A stretch of 64,000 nucleotides of DNA from Mesorhizobium sp. AR02 (GTDB taxonomy: Bacteria > Pseudomonadota > Alphaproteobacteria > Rhizobiales > Rhizobiaceae). The notes under the pieces are model-generated. The model ran no database searches. It was not told the origin of the DNA and was given only the letters and a program-made list of their open reading frames with translations. The position numbers were made by a program, and so were the translations under genes. Each line of letters opens with the position of its first letter. Within the stretch, counting starts at the first letter, position 1. Positions 44,847 to 53,550 of this stretch are shown here, piece by piece. Where the stretch lies: NCBI RefSeq assembly GCF_024746835.1, contig NZ_CP080532.1, forward strand, positions 1 to 64,000. The letters are read 5' to 3'.

Positions 44847-45465
44847 AGGACCCCTCTCTTCCCCGGTTTGAGGCAGTTGCGCGACGGGAGCTTAGCGTTT
44901 CGATTGGAATCGGGAAGTAAAAGCGAGCGGCTTCGCTAGAGTGGGCCCTTTCGTCTAAGCGGCCTCACCGAGACGCGACCAGGCATTTGCGCGGGAATCA
45001 TCTTGAGGCGATGTGGGCTGCTCACATTTTCATCTGGGTGACAAAATCGACAATGCCATTTCGTCCTGACACTTGATGTCCACCGTGATGGCGACGGGCT
45101 GATGTGCGCTGCCGCCTCCTCCCGGAATGCTTGTCTCATTCTTCAGGCGAAGAAAGACGACATGGCGGCTTTACAATGTCGAGCAGCACGCGGTCAGGTT
45201 TGATCTGCAGATATTAGTCAGAACCTCAATTTCGTGATCACTTGCCAGCTTGGCGCCGGATCCGTGGGTGAACAGGATTTGTCCGCAGACAAAATCGCCG
45301 AATTGTGTAGCATATTCAGTTGCATGAATCATATGATGTGATCCTATCCCCAGACCATTAAGCTTTTGTTAACTTTAAATTTCTTGCCCGGGCGAACGAA
45401 TCGGACATAATGACGGTTGCTTGGCGCTTTTAAGTCAAAAATCGTTTTTAGAGAGTCTCGATCGA
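44847..45465. other. Non-coding leader region of repABC
   Basis: About 620 bases without a credible gene between the recombinase remnant and repA. It holds a parS-like palindrome at 45278 and becomes AT-rich near 45340-45380, where the repA promoter is expected. Confidence 0.6.
45278..45293. promoter_or_regulatory. Candidate parS site upstream of repA
   Basis: TTTGTCCGCAGACAAA: 6-base inverted arms around an NGCN centre. The same pattern, TTTGTC-NGCN-GACAAA, occurs at 46676-46691 between repA and repB. Known repABC parS sites are 16-base palindromes with a central GC, and such sites flank the rep genes. Confidence 0.65.
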
Positions 45466-46674
45466 ATGAACGTGAGTTCGCCCGTTCCTACGAAGATCCC
45501 GCTGCTGTTCGAGAAGAGCATCCTCGATCAGGGCGACCAGATATCGAAGAAGTTGCACCTGCTTTCGATGCAGCGCTTTCCTCCCCACGCAAAGAAGAAT
45601 CTTCGTTCTTTCTCGCTGGCGGAGGTTGCCACGTATCTAGGGGTTTCCCAGAGCCATCTGAAGAAACTGCATCTGGAAGGAAAGGGACCGGTGCCTGAAA
45701 CGTCGACGTCGGGCCGGCGCTCGTACACTGCTGAACAGATGCTTGAGCTGCGCCGGTATCTCGACCAGTACGGTCGATCTGACGCCCGCATGTACGTTCC
45801 CCATCGACGGCCGAGCGAGAAGCTTCAGATTTTAGCTGTAGTCAATTTCAAGGGGGGCAGCGGGAAGACCACTACCGCCGCCCACCTCGCTCAATATCTT
45901 GCGCTTACCGGGCACCGTGTCCTCGCTGTCGATCTCGATCCGCAGGCCTCGCTTTCTTCGTTGCACGGGTTCCAACCTGAACTCGACCAGACGAAATCGC
46001 TTTACGACGCGATTCGGTATGACGACGAGAAGATGCCTCTCTCGGAAATCATCAAGCCGACGAATTTCCCGGGCTTGGATATCGTCCCTGCGAACCTAGA
46101 GCTGCAGGAATTCGAATACGACACGCCTCTGGCAATGACGGACAAATCTTCGAATGTGGGCAGGGCGTTTTTCACGCGTATCTCGAAAGCATTGATGGAG
46201 GTCGACGATCGCTACGATGTCGTAGTTATCGATTGTCCTCCGCAACTTGGCTACCTGACGATCACCGCACTGACCGCAGCGACCTCAGTGTTGATCACGA
46301 TCCATCCGCAGATGCTCGATGTTATGAGCATGGGCCAGTTTCTGCTGATGCTCGGGAACATTCTGGAGCCGATCAGAGCGGCCGGTGCCGAGGTGAATCT
46401 GGAGTGGTATCGCTATCTAGTTACTCGATTCGAACCCACGGATCAGCCGCAAGCGCAGATGGTAGCGTTCCTGCATACGCTGTTCGGCGAATTCATTCTC
46501 AAGAACCAGATGCTGAAATCAACGGCGATTTCCGATGCGGGGATTACCAAGCAGACCCTCTACGAGGTCGAAAAGAATGCAATGACCCGTTCCACATACG
46601 AGCGGGCAATGGAAGCCTTGGACGTCGTAAATGGCGAAATCGTAGCTTTGATTCATGACGCATGGGGGCGTTGA
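45466..46674 (+). CDS. repA: RepA, ParA-type partition ATPase of repABC
   Basis: A 402-residue Walker-type partition ATPase. The N-terminal HTH-containing part has RSFSLAEVATYLGVSQSHLK and GPVPETSTSGRRSYT, as in other RepA proteins. The ATPase core has the deviant Walker A VVNFKGGSGKTTTA (about residue 130), DLDPQASLSSLHG and VVVIDCPPQLGYL. RepA moves plasmid copies apart with RepB-parS and represses the repABC promoter. I start at ATG 45466; a TTG at 45421 would add 15 residues without a family match. First gene of repABC. Confidence 0.95.
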   Translation: MNVSSPVPTKIPLLFEKSILDQGDQISKKLHLLSMQRFPPHAKKNLRSFSLAEVATYLGVSQSHLKKLHLEGKGPVPETSTSGRRSYTAEQMLELRRYLDQYGRSDARMYVPHRRPSEKLQILAVVNFKGGSGKTTTAAHLAQYLALTGHRVLAVDLDPQASLSSLHGFQPELDQTKSLYDAIRYDDEKMPLSEIIKPTNFPGLDIVPANLELQEFEYDTPLAMTDKSSNVGRAFFTRISKALMEVDDRYDVVVIDCPPQLGYLTITALTAATSVLITIHPQMLDVMSMGQFLLMLGNILEPIRAAGAEVNLEWYRYLVTRFEPTDQPQAQMVAFLHTLFGEFILKNQMLKSTAISDAGITKQTLYEVEKNAMTRSTYERAMEALDVVNGEIVALIHDAWGR

Positions 46675-46675
46675 C

Positions 46676-46691
46676 TTTGTCTGCTGACAAA
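46676..46691. promoter_or_regulatory. Candidate parS site between repA and repB
   Basis: TTTGTCTGCTGACAAA, an inverted repeat with a GC centre, begins two bases after the repA stop. It matches the site at 45278 in 14 of 16 positions. Confidence 0.65.
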
Positions 46692-46744
46692 AGTGGATCT
46701 TTTGCCAATGCATTCAATGGACTACGCGCTATCTGGAGGTAAAT

Positions 46745-47731
46745 ATGGCACGTAAGAATCTTCTTGCAGGCCTCGTAGAAGCGGAGACCGGCGACCAAGC
46801 GTCATCTGCCTCCACTGCGGCATATCCGATCCGCGGCGCGTCAAAATCCATGATCCGCTCGGTCAACGAGTTGGCAAAGCAAGCGGATGCGTATCTTGAG
46901 GGGGAGCATGTCGTCGAACTCGACCCAAGCGCCGTCGACGGCTCGTTCGTTTCCGACCGCATGGACGACGACGAGGAACAGTACCAAGAGCTCCTGGAAG
47001 CGATTCGGGAGAGGGGGCAGGACTCTCCTATACTTGTCCGTCCGCATCCGGGCTCCGACGGCCGCTACATGATCGTCTTCGGCCATCGCAGAGTCCGAGT
47101 CGCCCGCGAACTGGGACGGAAGGTGAGGGCGGTCGTCAAGGAGATCGACGACAAGACCCATGTAATTGCCCAGGGCCAGGAGAATTCCGCTCGGGCAAAT
47201 CTCAGTTTCATCGAGAAGGCGATGTTCGCAAAGCGTCTTGAGGATTTGGAATACGACAGAGACGTGATCTCGTCAGCACTGGCCTCGAACGCCGCTGCGG
47301 TCTCGAAGATGGTATCGGTTGCCACAAGAATTCCGGCATCTGTGATCGGCAAGATTGGATCAGCTACGTCTGTTGGCCGCGAGCGGTGGGTGGAGCTGTC
47401 TCTGCTCGCCGGCAAGAAATCTGAAATCGTTAATGCGGTCTTGTCCGGACCAGAATTCGGTGAGTTGGAAAGCAACGAACGCTTCGAAAGGTTGCTAGCA
47501 GCCCTGAACGCAAAGGGGAAGCCGGTTCGCAAGGTAGCTGGGAAGCCCCAAGCACAATCCTGGGTCCCCGAGGACAAATCAGTCAGCGTCAGCGTCAAGA
47601 AGGCAGGCAAGGCCGTCACGATCGCCGTGAAGGAGATGGATGGCAGCCGCTTTGGGACGTGGATTTCCGATAATCTGGGCAACCTTTATGAGGCGTTCAG
47701 AAAGTCGGAGAAGACATCAACAGGAGACTGA
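46745..47731 (+). CDS. repB: RepB, ParB-type partition protein of repABC
   Basis: A 328-residue ParB homologue, the centromere-binding partner of RepA. The ParB/Srx domain holds PILVRPHPGSDGRYMIVFGH and RRVRVARELGRKV, then QGQENSARANLSFIEKA and an HTH with VSKMVSVATRIP. RepB binds the candidate parS palindromes and loads RepA. GGAGGT lies just upstream of the ATG. It lies 70 bases after repA and 155 bases before repC, with the antisense RNA in the second gap. Confidence 0.95.
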   Translation: MARKNLLAGLVEAETGDQASSASTAAYPIRGASKSMIRSVNELAKQADAYLEGEHVVELDPSAVDGSFVSDRMDDDEEQYQELLEAIRERGQDSPILVRPHPGSDGRYMIVFGHRRVRVARELGRKVRAVVKEIDDKTHVIAQGQENSARANLSFIEKAMFAKRLEDLEYDRDVISSALASNAAAVSKMVSVATRIPASVIGKIGSATSVGRERWVELSLLAGKKSEIVNAVLSGPEFGELESNERFERLLAALNAKGKPVRKVAGKPQAQSWVPEDKSVSVSVKKAGKAVTIAVKEMDGSRFGTWISDNLGNLYEAFRKSEKTSTGD

Positions 47732-47739
47732 AACCGCAA

Positions 47740-47792
47740 AAGAAAAAGGCCCCCGAACGTCACCGTCGCGGAAGCCCTTCTCGTCTGTCGCA
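47740..47792 (-). ncRNA. ctRNA (incA-type antisense RNA) between repB and repC
   Basis: Minus-strand RNA in the repB-repC gap. A -35 TTGACA (47821-47826), a 17-base spacer and -10 GATTCT (47798-47803) predict a start near 47791. A hairpin with arms GGCTTCCG and CGGGGGCC (stem at 47748-47776, with two G-U pairs) is followed by a T-rich run (about 47738-47747), an intrinsic terminator. In known repABC plasmids a short antisense RNA here blocks repC expression and sets copy number and incompatibility. Confidence 0.8.
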
Positions 47793-47797
47793 AGCTG

Positions 47798-47826
47798 AGA
47801 ATCGCATTTCCCCGAATCACTGTCAA
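47798..47826 (-). promoter_or_regulatory. Promoter of the antisense RNA
   Basis: On the minus strand, TTGACA (47821-47826), 17 bases, then GATTCT (47798-47803). A perfect -35 and optimal spacing predict the strong constitutive promoter that a copy-number antisense RNA needs. Confidence 0.7.
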
Positions 47827-47886
47827 GAGTCGTGGCGCCGTTTTGGCGAGCAGATTTCTTTTGCCTAATTGAAGGCGAAGGAAGAA

Positions 47887-49092
47887 ATGGAGACGGGTAT
47901 TGCAACGACGCCCTTCGGGCGGCGGCCGATGTCGCTTGCCATGCTGGCAGCGCAAAACGATTCACGTGAAATCCCCAAGGGCAGGGTCGCCGACAAGTGG
48001 CAGATTTACCGCAACCTTTGCGAGGGTAAGAACATCGTCGGCATCGGCGATCGCGCTTTGGCCGTCCTGAATGCGTTGCTATCATTCTATCCTGACAGCG
48101 AATTAAGTGAGGAAAACGACCTCATCGTCTTTCCCTCGAACGCGCAGCTGTCGCTCAGGGCGCATGGAATGCCCGATGCCACGCTCAGGCGGCACCTAAC
48201 GGCTCTTGTTGACTGCGCGCTGATCATCCGTCGGGATAGCCCGAACGGCAAGCGCTACGCCCGCAAGGGCCGGGGAGGGGAGATCGAGGAAGCATTCGGC
48301 TTCTCCCTGGCGCCGCTGCTGGCCCGTGCTTACGAGTTCGAGGCGGCGGCCGAGCGTGTCCGTGCCGACAACCGAGCGCTCAGGCTTATGCGCGAGCGGA
48401 TCACCTTGCACCGCCGGGACATCCACAAGCTGATAGAGGCGGCCCTTGACGAAGACGTCCCGGGCGACTGGGGAGGCCTGTGGAAGCGTTTCCGCGGCGT
48501 CGTGGAGGCAATTCCGCGCCGAGCTTGCATTGCCGAGCTCGGGCCTATCGTTGCCGATCTGGCCGCCATGCGTGATGATGTGGATAAGCTGCTGGAAATC
48601 CATATGAAATCCACGAATACGAGCTGCAATGACTCTCAAAACGGGCGGCAGCAATCTGATTCAAATACCGACTCTATTTTTGAATTTGAACCTGCTTTAG
48701 AGAAAAGCGGGGCGACGGCCGAGCCCAGGACGAGGACCGCAGAGACGCCGAAAACATACCCGCTGGGGATGGTGCTGAAGGCCTGCCCCGAAATTGCGGA
48801 TTATGCCGTCGACGGGATCGGCAATTGGCGCGATCTTATGATAACCGCCGCTCAGGTGCGGGGATATCTGGGCGTTTCGCCGTCAGCGTATGAGGAGGCC
48901 TGCCATACGATGGGCCAGGAAACCGCTGCGATCGTGATTGCCTGTATCCTCCAGCGGGCACAGCACATCAATTCCGCCGGCGGATACCTGCGCGTCCTGA
49001 CCGACAAGGCCAGGGCAGGGGCGTTTTCGGTCGGGCCGATGCTGATGGCGGCACTCAAGGCGAATGGCGCCACAGCGAGGATGACGGGATGA
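47887..49092 (+). CDS. repC: RepC, replication initiator of repABC
   Basis: A 401-residue initiator of the RepC family. The N-terminal winged-helix DNA-binding part has PKGRVADKWQIYRNLCEGKN, GIGDRALAVLNALLSFYPD and FPSNAQLSLRAHGMPDATLR, then RRDSPNGKRYARKG. A polar linker (about 240-290) encodes an AT-rich stretch, and the C-terminal domain ends INSAGGYLRVLTDKARAGAF. RepC is known to bind an origin within its own gene. I chose ATG 47887 with AAGGAAG upstream; a TTG at 47869 is possible. Its expression should be limited by the antisense RNA. Confidence 0.95.
   Translation: METGIATTPFGRRPMSLAMLAAQNDSREIPKGRVADKWQIYRNLCEGKNIVGIGDRALAVLNALLSFYPDSELSEENDLIVFPSNAQLSLRAHGMPDATLRRHLTALVDCALIIRRDSPNGKRYARKGRGGEIEEAFGFSLAPLLARAYEFEAAAERVRADNRALRLMRERITLHRRDIHKLIEAALDEDVPGDWGGLWKRFRGVVEAIPRRACIAELGPIVADLAAMRDDVDKLLEIHMKSTNTSCNDSQNGRQQSDSNTDSIFEFEPALEKSGATAEPRTRTAETPKTYPLGMVLKACPEIADYAVDGIGNWRDLMITAAQVRGYLGVSPSAYEEACHTMGQETAAIVIACILQRAQHINSAGGYLRVLTDKARAGAFSVGPMLMAALKANGATARMTG
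48626..48705. other. Probable replication origin within repC
   Basis: This is the AT-rich part of the repC linker region (around CTCTATTTTTGAATTTGAAC), markedly lower in GC than the rest of the gene. In studied repABC plasmids oriV lies in such an AT-rich segment inside repC, which is the basis of this call. Confidence 0.5.
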
Positions 49093-49169
49093 CGATCGCC
49101 AATACCGCAGCTTGTGGCTATCTGCGCAGCCTCACCGACAAGGTAGAAGGGCAGGGCAGTGTTCCTTGA
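49089..49169 (+). pseudogene. Duplicated RepC C-terminal fragment
   Basis: A 26-residue frame overlapping the repC stop (ATGA) reads MTIANTAACGYLRSLTDKVE. Its GYLRSLTDK segment repeats the GGYLRVLTDKA segment at the RepC C-terminus. It looks like the end of a second repC left by recombination, or an ancestral C-terminus displaced by a new one. Confidence 0.5.
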
Positions 49170-49312
49170 GTCCTATTCCCAATCATACGACGACGACCTC
49201 TGCCTTCTTTGGTGCTGGTTGCCCGGTCACTGCCTGGTTTACTCTGGTTAGCGGCCGATACTTGTGGAAAACCCGGAAAGCCCGTATATTCCGGAAGAAA
49301 GGAGATCCATCG

Positions 49313-49615
49313 ATGACCACCACCGTCACCGCCGCTGCCGTCTCGAAAAACTTCGGCGCCTATCAGGATGCAGCGGTTCGCGACCCTGTCATCATCACTA
49401 AGAATGGCCGGCCGCGCACCGTGCTGCTGGCTTACGAGGATTTCGTCCGGCTGTCGAAGCGCGACCGGCGGGTCGAGCTCACGACAGAGCTCAGCGCGGA
49501 CGAAATCGCCGCGGTCGAAGCCGCCGAAATGGAGCCGGGGCTTGACCATCTCAACGACGAGCTCCTTCCGGCAAAAGGTCTGACGGCAAAGACGGCAAAA
49601 AATGCTGCCGACTGA
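49313..49615 (+). CDS. Phd/YefM-type antitoxin
   Basis: A 100-residue antitoxin. The N-terminal DNA-binding domain has TAAAVSKNFGAYQDAAVRDP and VIITKNGRPRTVLLAYEDF, the Phd/YefM pattern in which a conserved phrase precedes a Tyr/Phe. The acidic C-terminus (ELSADEIAAVEAAEMEPGLD) would wrap the toxin. GAAAGGAG lies 8 bases before ATG 49313. It overlaps the downstream toxin by 14 bases. Position after repC is typical for an addiction module. Confidence 0.88.
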   Translation: MTTTVTAAAVSKNFGAYQDAAVRDPVIITKNGRPRTVLLAYEDFVRLSKRDRRVELTTELSADEIAAVEAAEMEPGLDHLNDELLPAKGLTAKTAKNAAD

Positions 49616-50033
49616 AATCAAAGTCGGCCACGTCTTCCGTTACTCCTATCTCTGGCACTGGCAACACCGTGAGGGGCGCGAGGAAGCCGAAAAGGATCGC
49701 CCCTGCCTCGTGCTGGCGCTGGTTACCATGCAGGAAGACGGCTCGCCGGTTGTCCGGGTTCTTCCGATCACGCACACACCACCTTCCGAACCCACGGATG
49801 CCATAGAGATCCCGGCTGCGGTCAAGTTGCGCTTGCGGCTCGATGGCGAGCGGTCGTGGATCGTTTTAACGGAAAGCAACCGGTTCGCTTGGCCAGGCCC
49901 CGACATCCGGCCTCTGGAGACAGAGAGCGGCTACTACGGGCCGCTGCCGCCGGCGCTGTTTGCCGAGGTCAAGCGCCGGTTTGTCGCCATCGCGAGAAGC
50001 CAGGCGCACAGGAGCACGCCACGCTCGGCGTAA
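49602..50033 (+). CDS. PemK/MazF-like growth inhibitor (toxin)
   Basis: A 143-residue protein of the rhizobial PemK-like group: IKVGHVFRYSYLWHWQ at the front, then KDRPCLVLALVTMQEDGSPV and RVLPITHTPP, a beta-barrel pattern recalling PemK/MazF ribonucleases (the family Arg/Pro positions RPCLV and the ITHTPP strand). It overlaps the Phd-type antitoxin, which supports toxin function. The target (mRNA cleavage) is inferred from family only. Confidence 0.75.
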   Translation: MLPTEIKVGHVFRYSYLWHWQHREGREEAEKDRPCLVLALVTMQEDGSPVVRVLPITHTPPSEPTDAIEIPAAVKLRLRLDGERSWIVLTESNRFAWPGPDIRPLETESGYYGPLPPALFAEVKRRFVAIARSQAHRSTPRSA

Positions 50034-50661
50034 CGGCCGCTGCATGCCAGGTGGCGCCTGGGGTCACGGAAGCTTCTGCGCGCCAACATGAATAAGCTCG
50101 TGGTCTACTGGTATTTCGTAGAGATCATCTTTGCCGACCTATCTGCGCGGCGCCTTGGCCTTCTGCTCTATAGGTTCTAACCTCTACAACTGGCCGGACT
50201 TGGGCCGGCATTTTTTCGTAGGTCGACGTCATCCCCGCGCTACGGCGGCATCACGCTCAGTCCCGGTCATGAGAATGTTACGCAGGTCTACGTTCCACGT
50301 GAATCCTAGCTGCTGCAACGCTTCCAACCTCGCTACGCCGAACCGCAATATATCAACCGGTGGCTGGACTTCACTCCATGCATCCATAGGTTCGTCCGGC
50401 CGTGGTGGCGCCAGTTGGCCAAAGCGTCGCTTGACCCCAACACGAGCCTCTTTGAAAGGCGAGCCTCGCTGCCGGTGTATCGCCGCGATGGGGCGTTGCC
50501 GCGGCCTTCTAGCGGAGCGCGGATGCCGGGAGAGGAAGAGGGCGGGCGGGTTGCGGTGGCGGGTAAAGGTCCGGGAGAGAGTCTCCCGGCGCCCGCCCAG
50601 GAGCGACACCCATGACTCAGATGGAAATTCACACGCCCAAGCGCAACGAGCGTGCCGGTTA
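50034..50661. other. Degenerate stretch, possible gene start cut by an IS
   Basis: Between the PemK-like toxin and the IS5-family element lies about 630 bases without a recognised gene. Near its end a good ribosome-binding site (AGGAG) precedes MTQMEIHTPKRNERAG at 50612, an open frame that stops at the IS boundary, so a small gene may have been interrupted. The rest shows only short frames. Confidence 0.4.
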
Positions 50662-51568
50662 GAGACCGTTTTGAAAATCGGCTTGCTATGGGTTCCGTCT
50701 GAGGCTGGGTTATGATTCAAGCTGTGGATGTGGACAAAACAGAGCCGTGGCCGGATGGCCCAGATTGCCAAGAAGACCAAGCGCTACCCGTCTGATTTGA
50801 CGGACGAGGAGTGGGAGCAGTTCGCACCGCTGATGCCCAAGCCTGGGCGTCGCGGTCGTCCGCGCGAGGTTGATTTCCGGGAGGTGGTCAACGCCGTGCG
50901 CTACCTGGTCCGCTCCGGTTGCGGTTGGCGGATGCTGCCGATCCATTTCGGGTCCTGGCAAACAGTCTATGGCTGGTTCCGGGAACTGGCGCGGCGGTTT
51001 CTGTTCCAGACCATCCACGACGTGGCGCTGATGCTGGATCGCGAGCGAGCCGGGCGCGAGGCCAGTCCCACGGCTGGTGTGATCGACAGCCAGTCGGTCA
51101 AGGCTCCGCAAGCTGAAACAAGGGGTTACGACGCCGGCAAGAAGATTGTCGGCCGCAAGCGACACATCGCCGTCGATACGGATGGGCGGCTGTTGATGGT
51201 CAACCTCACCACCGCCGATATCTCCGACAGTGCCGGCGCTCAGGCGATCCTGGATGGTATCCGCAAGCGCTGGCCCTGGGTGAAGCATCTGTTCGCCGAC
51301 GGCGCCTATGACCGGCTGAAGCTCATGGACAAAGCCGCCTATCTCGACTTCGTGGTCGAGATCATCCGTCGATCCGATGACCAGAAGGGCTTCCAGATAC
51401 TGCCTCGCCGCTGGGTCGTCGAGCGGACCTTCGGCTGGATGACAAGATGGCGCCGCCTGGTGCGCGACTACGAGCAGCGCATCGACGTCTCTCACGCCAT
51501 GATCCTTGTCGCAATGGGAGGCAATCTCATCCGCCGAAACGCTCATCCGTGAATTTCAAAACGGACTC
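50662..51568 (+). mobile_element. IS5-family element (IS427-like)
   Basis: Inverted terminal sequences GAGACCGTTTTGAAA (50662) and, in reverse complement, GAGTCCGTTTTGAAA (ending 51568) bound a 907-base element. Both sides are flanked by TA, the expected short duplication for this group. One intact transposase gene lies inside. Confidence 0.85.
50755..51552 (+). CDS. IS5-family transposase
   Basis: A 265-residue DDE transposase. The N-terminal DUF4096-like domain has YPSDLTDEEWEQFAPLMPKP and CGWRMLPIHFGSWQTVYGWF. The catalytic core carries GVIDSQSVKAPQ (Asp), LFADGAYDRLK (Asp) and [18 protein letters not shown] (Glu region). I chose ATG 50755 because it opens at the family N-terminus (MAQIAKKTKRYP); a frame start at 50728 adds nine residues. 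The gene is intact and fills the element, so this copy may be active. Confidence 0.93.
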   Translation: MAQIAKKTKRYPSDLTDEEWEQFAPLMPKPGRRGRPREVDFREVVNAVRYLVRSGCGWRMLPIHFGSWQTVYGWFRELARRFLFQTIHDVALMLDRERAGREASPTAGVIDSQSVKAPQAETRGYDAGKKIVGRKRHIAVDTDGRLLMVNLTTADISDSAGAQAILDGIRKRWPWVKHLFADGAYDRLKLMDKAAYLDFVVEIIRRSDDQKGFQILPRRWVVERTFGWMTRWRRLVRDYEQRIDVSHAMILVAMGGNLIRRNAHP

Positions 51569-51724
51569 TAAGTGCGTGTCGTCCCATGTCAGGTAATCGC
51601 CATGGGTCAAACATCATCGTCGGGCGGGAAATATTCACTCGCTTCGCGGCTCCGTGCGACCACGCAGCGTGTTTGCCTGCGAGCGCCTTCGCAGTATGGA
51701 TCGCCCGACGATGTTGCAAACACG

Positions 51725-51838
51725 CTAAGCAGTGTACCTGAGCCATAGGACGATGGCCGCGACAGTGACAACGGCGCGGTAATTGCGGGCGGTTTTCTCG
51801 AAGCGTGTTGTGACCCGACGGAACTGGGGAAGCAACAT
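51725..51838 (-). pseudogene. IS5-family transposase, C-terminal scrap
   Basis: About 37 codons reading PQFRRVTTRFEKTARNYRAV and VAAIVLWLRY recall the C-terminus of another IS5-group transposase (RRIATRFEKTARNY pattern). The rest is gone. It is not from the element at 50662. Confidence 0.65.
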
Positions 51839-51956
51839 TCGACGAGATGCTGCTGTGCGCAGAGGTGCTTGTCGAGCGATGTTTGAGCGAGCGCGATCGG
51901 TTATTGGGTATATGCCTGTCGCCATGAACGCTAAGTTCGCTTCCCACCGATTTCGC

Positions 51957-51981
51957 GGAACACTCTGTCAACTCAGGTGTT
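51957..51981 (+). promoter_or_regulatory. EcfG-type promoter of the HWE kinase
   Basis: GGAAC (51957-51961), a 16-base spacer and TGTT (51978-51981), one base from the EcfG consensus CGTT. The start codon follows about 30 bases later. Confidence 0.55.
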
Positions 51982-52014
51982 TTCGTTTCCAAGCCACAAT
52001 TTGGTACGTACGAC

Positions 52015-53550
52015 ATGCAGTTCGATGAAGCAGGAAGGCTGGAGGTGGTCAATCGATATGCCAGGCAGGGCGCGCCGCCCGACGCCGCGTTAAATAAAAT
52101 TGTCACCTTGGCGGCGCAATTCTTGTCTGTGCCGATCGCGTTGATCAGTATCGTCGACAAAGATCGGATCTGGTTCAAGGCCAAATACGGCATGGAAGTT
52201 AGTCAGATCGAACGCGAACCGGGTCTTTGCGCGTCGGCGATCCTTCAGGACCAGCCTTGGGTCGTTACGGATGCACGCACCGACAGTCGGACCCAAACCA
52301 ACAAACTTGTGTCCGGCGAATTCGGATGGCAGTTTTATGCGGGTGTCCCGCTTGCGGTCAAAACAGGTCACAACCTCGGTACTCTCTGCGTGGCCCACCG
52401 CCAACCACGGCCAATCAGCCTTGACGAAACGACTATCTTGCGAAGCCTGGCATCTCTTGTCGTCGAGTTGTTTGAGCTTCGGCTTTCGGCCAATGAAGCG
52501 CTCGCAACGGCATCTGGTGCAGTGCAGGACAGGGCAGTTGCCCGCGAGCGCGCCGATCATTTGATCAAGGACGCTCGCCTGCTTTCTGCAATCGTCGAGT
52601 CTTCCCAAGACGCCATCGTCAGCAAGGACCTGAACGGGATCGTGACGTCCTGGAACGGAGCGGCTCAAGAAATCTTCGGATATTCGGCCGAGGATATGAT
52701 CGGCCAATCTATCACTCGAGTAATCCCGCAAAACCGATTACACGAAGAGACGTATGTACTCGAAAGCATCAAGCGTGGCGAGCGCATCGAACATTTCGAA
52801 ACGGTGCGCCGTCGTAAGAATGGCAAGCTGATCCCGATTTCACTCACCGTTTCGCCGATCCGGGACGAGGACGGCGCCATCGTCGGCGCCTCCAAGATTG
52901 CGCGCGATATTTCCGATCGTGTCGAGAGTCGCAATCGCATCCGCGCGTTGCTGCGCGAAGTCAACCATCGCGTGAAGAACCAGTTTGCGGTTATCCTCTC
53001 GATGGTGAAGCAAACCAGTCAGCGCACCGACAGCGCGCAGCAATTTGAAGCGGGTATCCGCAAGAGAATCATGGCACTCGCGCGTTCGCATGACCTGCTC
53101 GTCAGCGAAGACTGGCGGGGGGCGACAATCCACGCTCTTCTTGAAGCGCAAACTGAAATGCTGCCTCATAAGGACCGGATCGTCGCGTCGGGGCCATCGA
53201 TCCTGCTATCGCCCATGGCAGTCCAATATCTTGGAATGGCCTTCCATGAACTCGGAGCCAATGCGGCGGTCTACGGCGCGCTGTCCGATCACCAAGGGCA
53301 TGTCGATATCGGGTGGAACGTTTCCGACACGCAAGGCGAACGGTGGCTCGAACTGATATGGCACGAGCGCGACGGCCCCGACGTGGGGCCAAGCTCAAAA
53401 GATGGTTTCGGCAACGTCGTGTTGAAGCGGATCGCCCCTGCGGCGCTGGGTGGGAACGGCAGTCTGACAAGCCTGCACAACGGATTGACCTGGGAATTGC
53501 ATGCGCCGATGGGGCACGTCGAAACTCCGGAGGTGGCGGATGGGGATTAG
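52015..53550 (+). CDS. GAF-PAS-HWE sensor histidine kinase
   Basis: A 511-residue soluble sensor kinase. A GAF domain (about 20-165) has VPIALISIVDKDRIWFKAKY and FYAGVPLAVKTGHNLGTLCV; a PAS domain (about 185-305) has SQDAIVSKDLNGIVTSWNGA and RRKNGKLIPISLTVSPIRDE. The HWE region follows: LLREVNHRVKNQFAVI with the phospho-acceptor His near 317, MAFHELGANAAVYGALSDHQ (N-box), LELIWHERDGP (the HWE-defining W-E) and DGFGNVVLKRI (G-box). HWE kinases commonly sense light, redox or stress and feed the general stress response. No response regulator is adjacent, and no membrane segment is present. An EcfG-type promoter precedes it. A broken copy lies at 11440-12262. Confidence 0.93.
   Translation: MQFDEAGRLEVVNRYARQGAPPDAALNKIVTLAAQFLSVPIALISIVDKDRIWFKAKYGMEVSQIEREPGLCASAILQDQPWVVTDARTDSRTQTNKLVSGEFGWQFYAGVPLAVKTGHNLGTLCVAHRQPRPISLDETTILRSLASLVVELFELRLSANEALATASGAVQDRAVARERADHLIKDARLLSAIVESSQDAIVSKDLNGIVTSWNGAAQEIFGYSAEDMIGQSITRVIPQNRLHEETYVLESIKRGERIEHFETVRRRKNGKLIPISLTVSPIRDEDGAIVGASKIARDISDRVESRNRIRALLREVNHRVKNQFAVILSMVKQTSQRTDSAQQFEAGIRKRIMALARSHDLLVSEDWRGATIHALLEAQTEMLPHKDRIVASGPSILLSPMAVQYLGMAFHELGANAAVYGALSDHQGHVDIGWNVSDTQGERWLELIWHERDGPDVGPSSKDGFGNVVLKRIAPAALGGNGSLTSLHNGLTWELHAPMGHVETPEVADGD

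Noticed and set aside
45101..45140. Second CCTCCTCCC motif that might indicate another alpha-r14 RNA
   Set aside because: The flanking bases form only a 2-3 bp stem, with no terminator or further hairpins.
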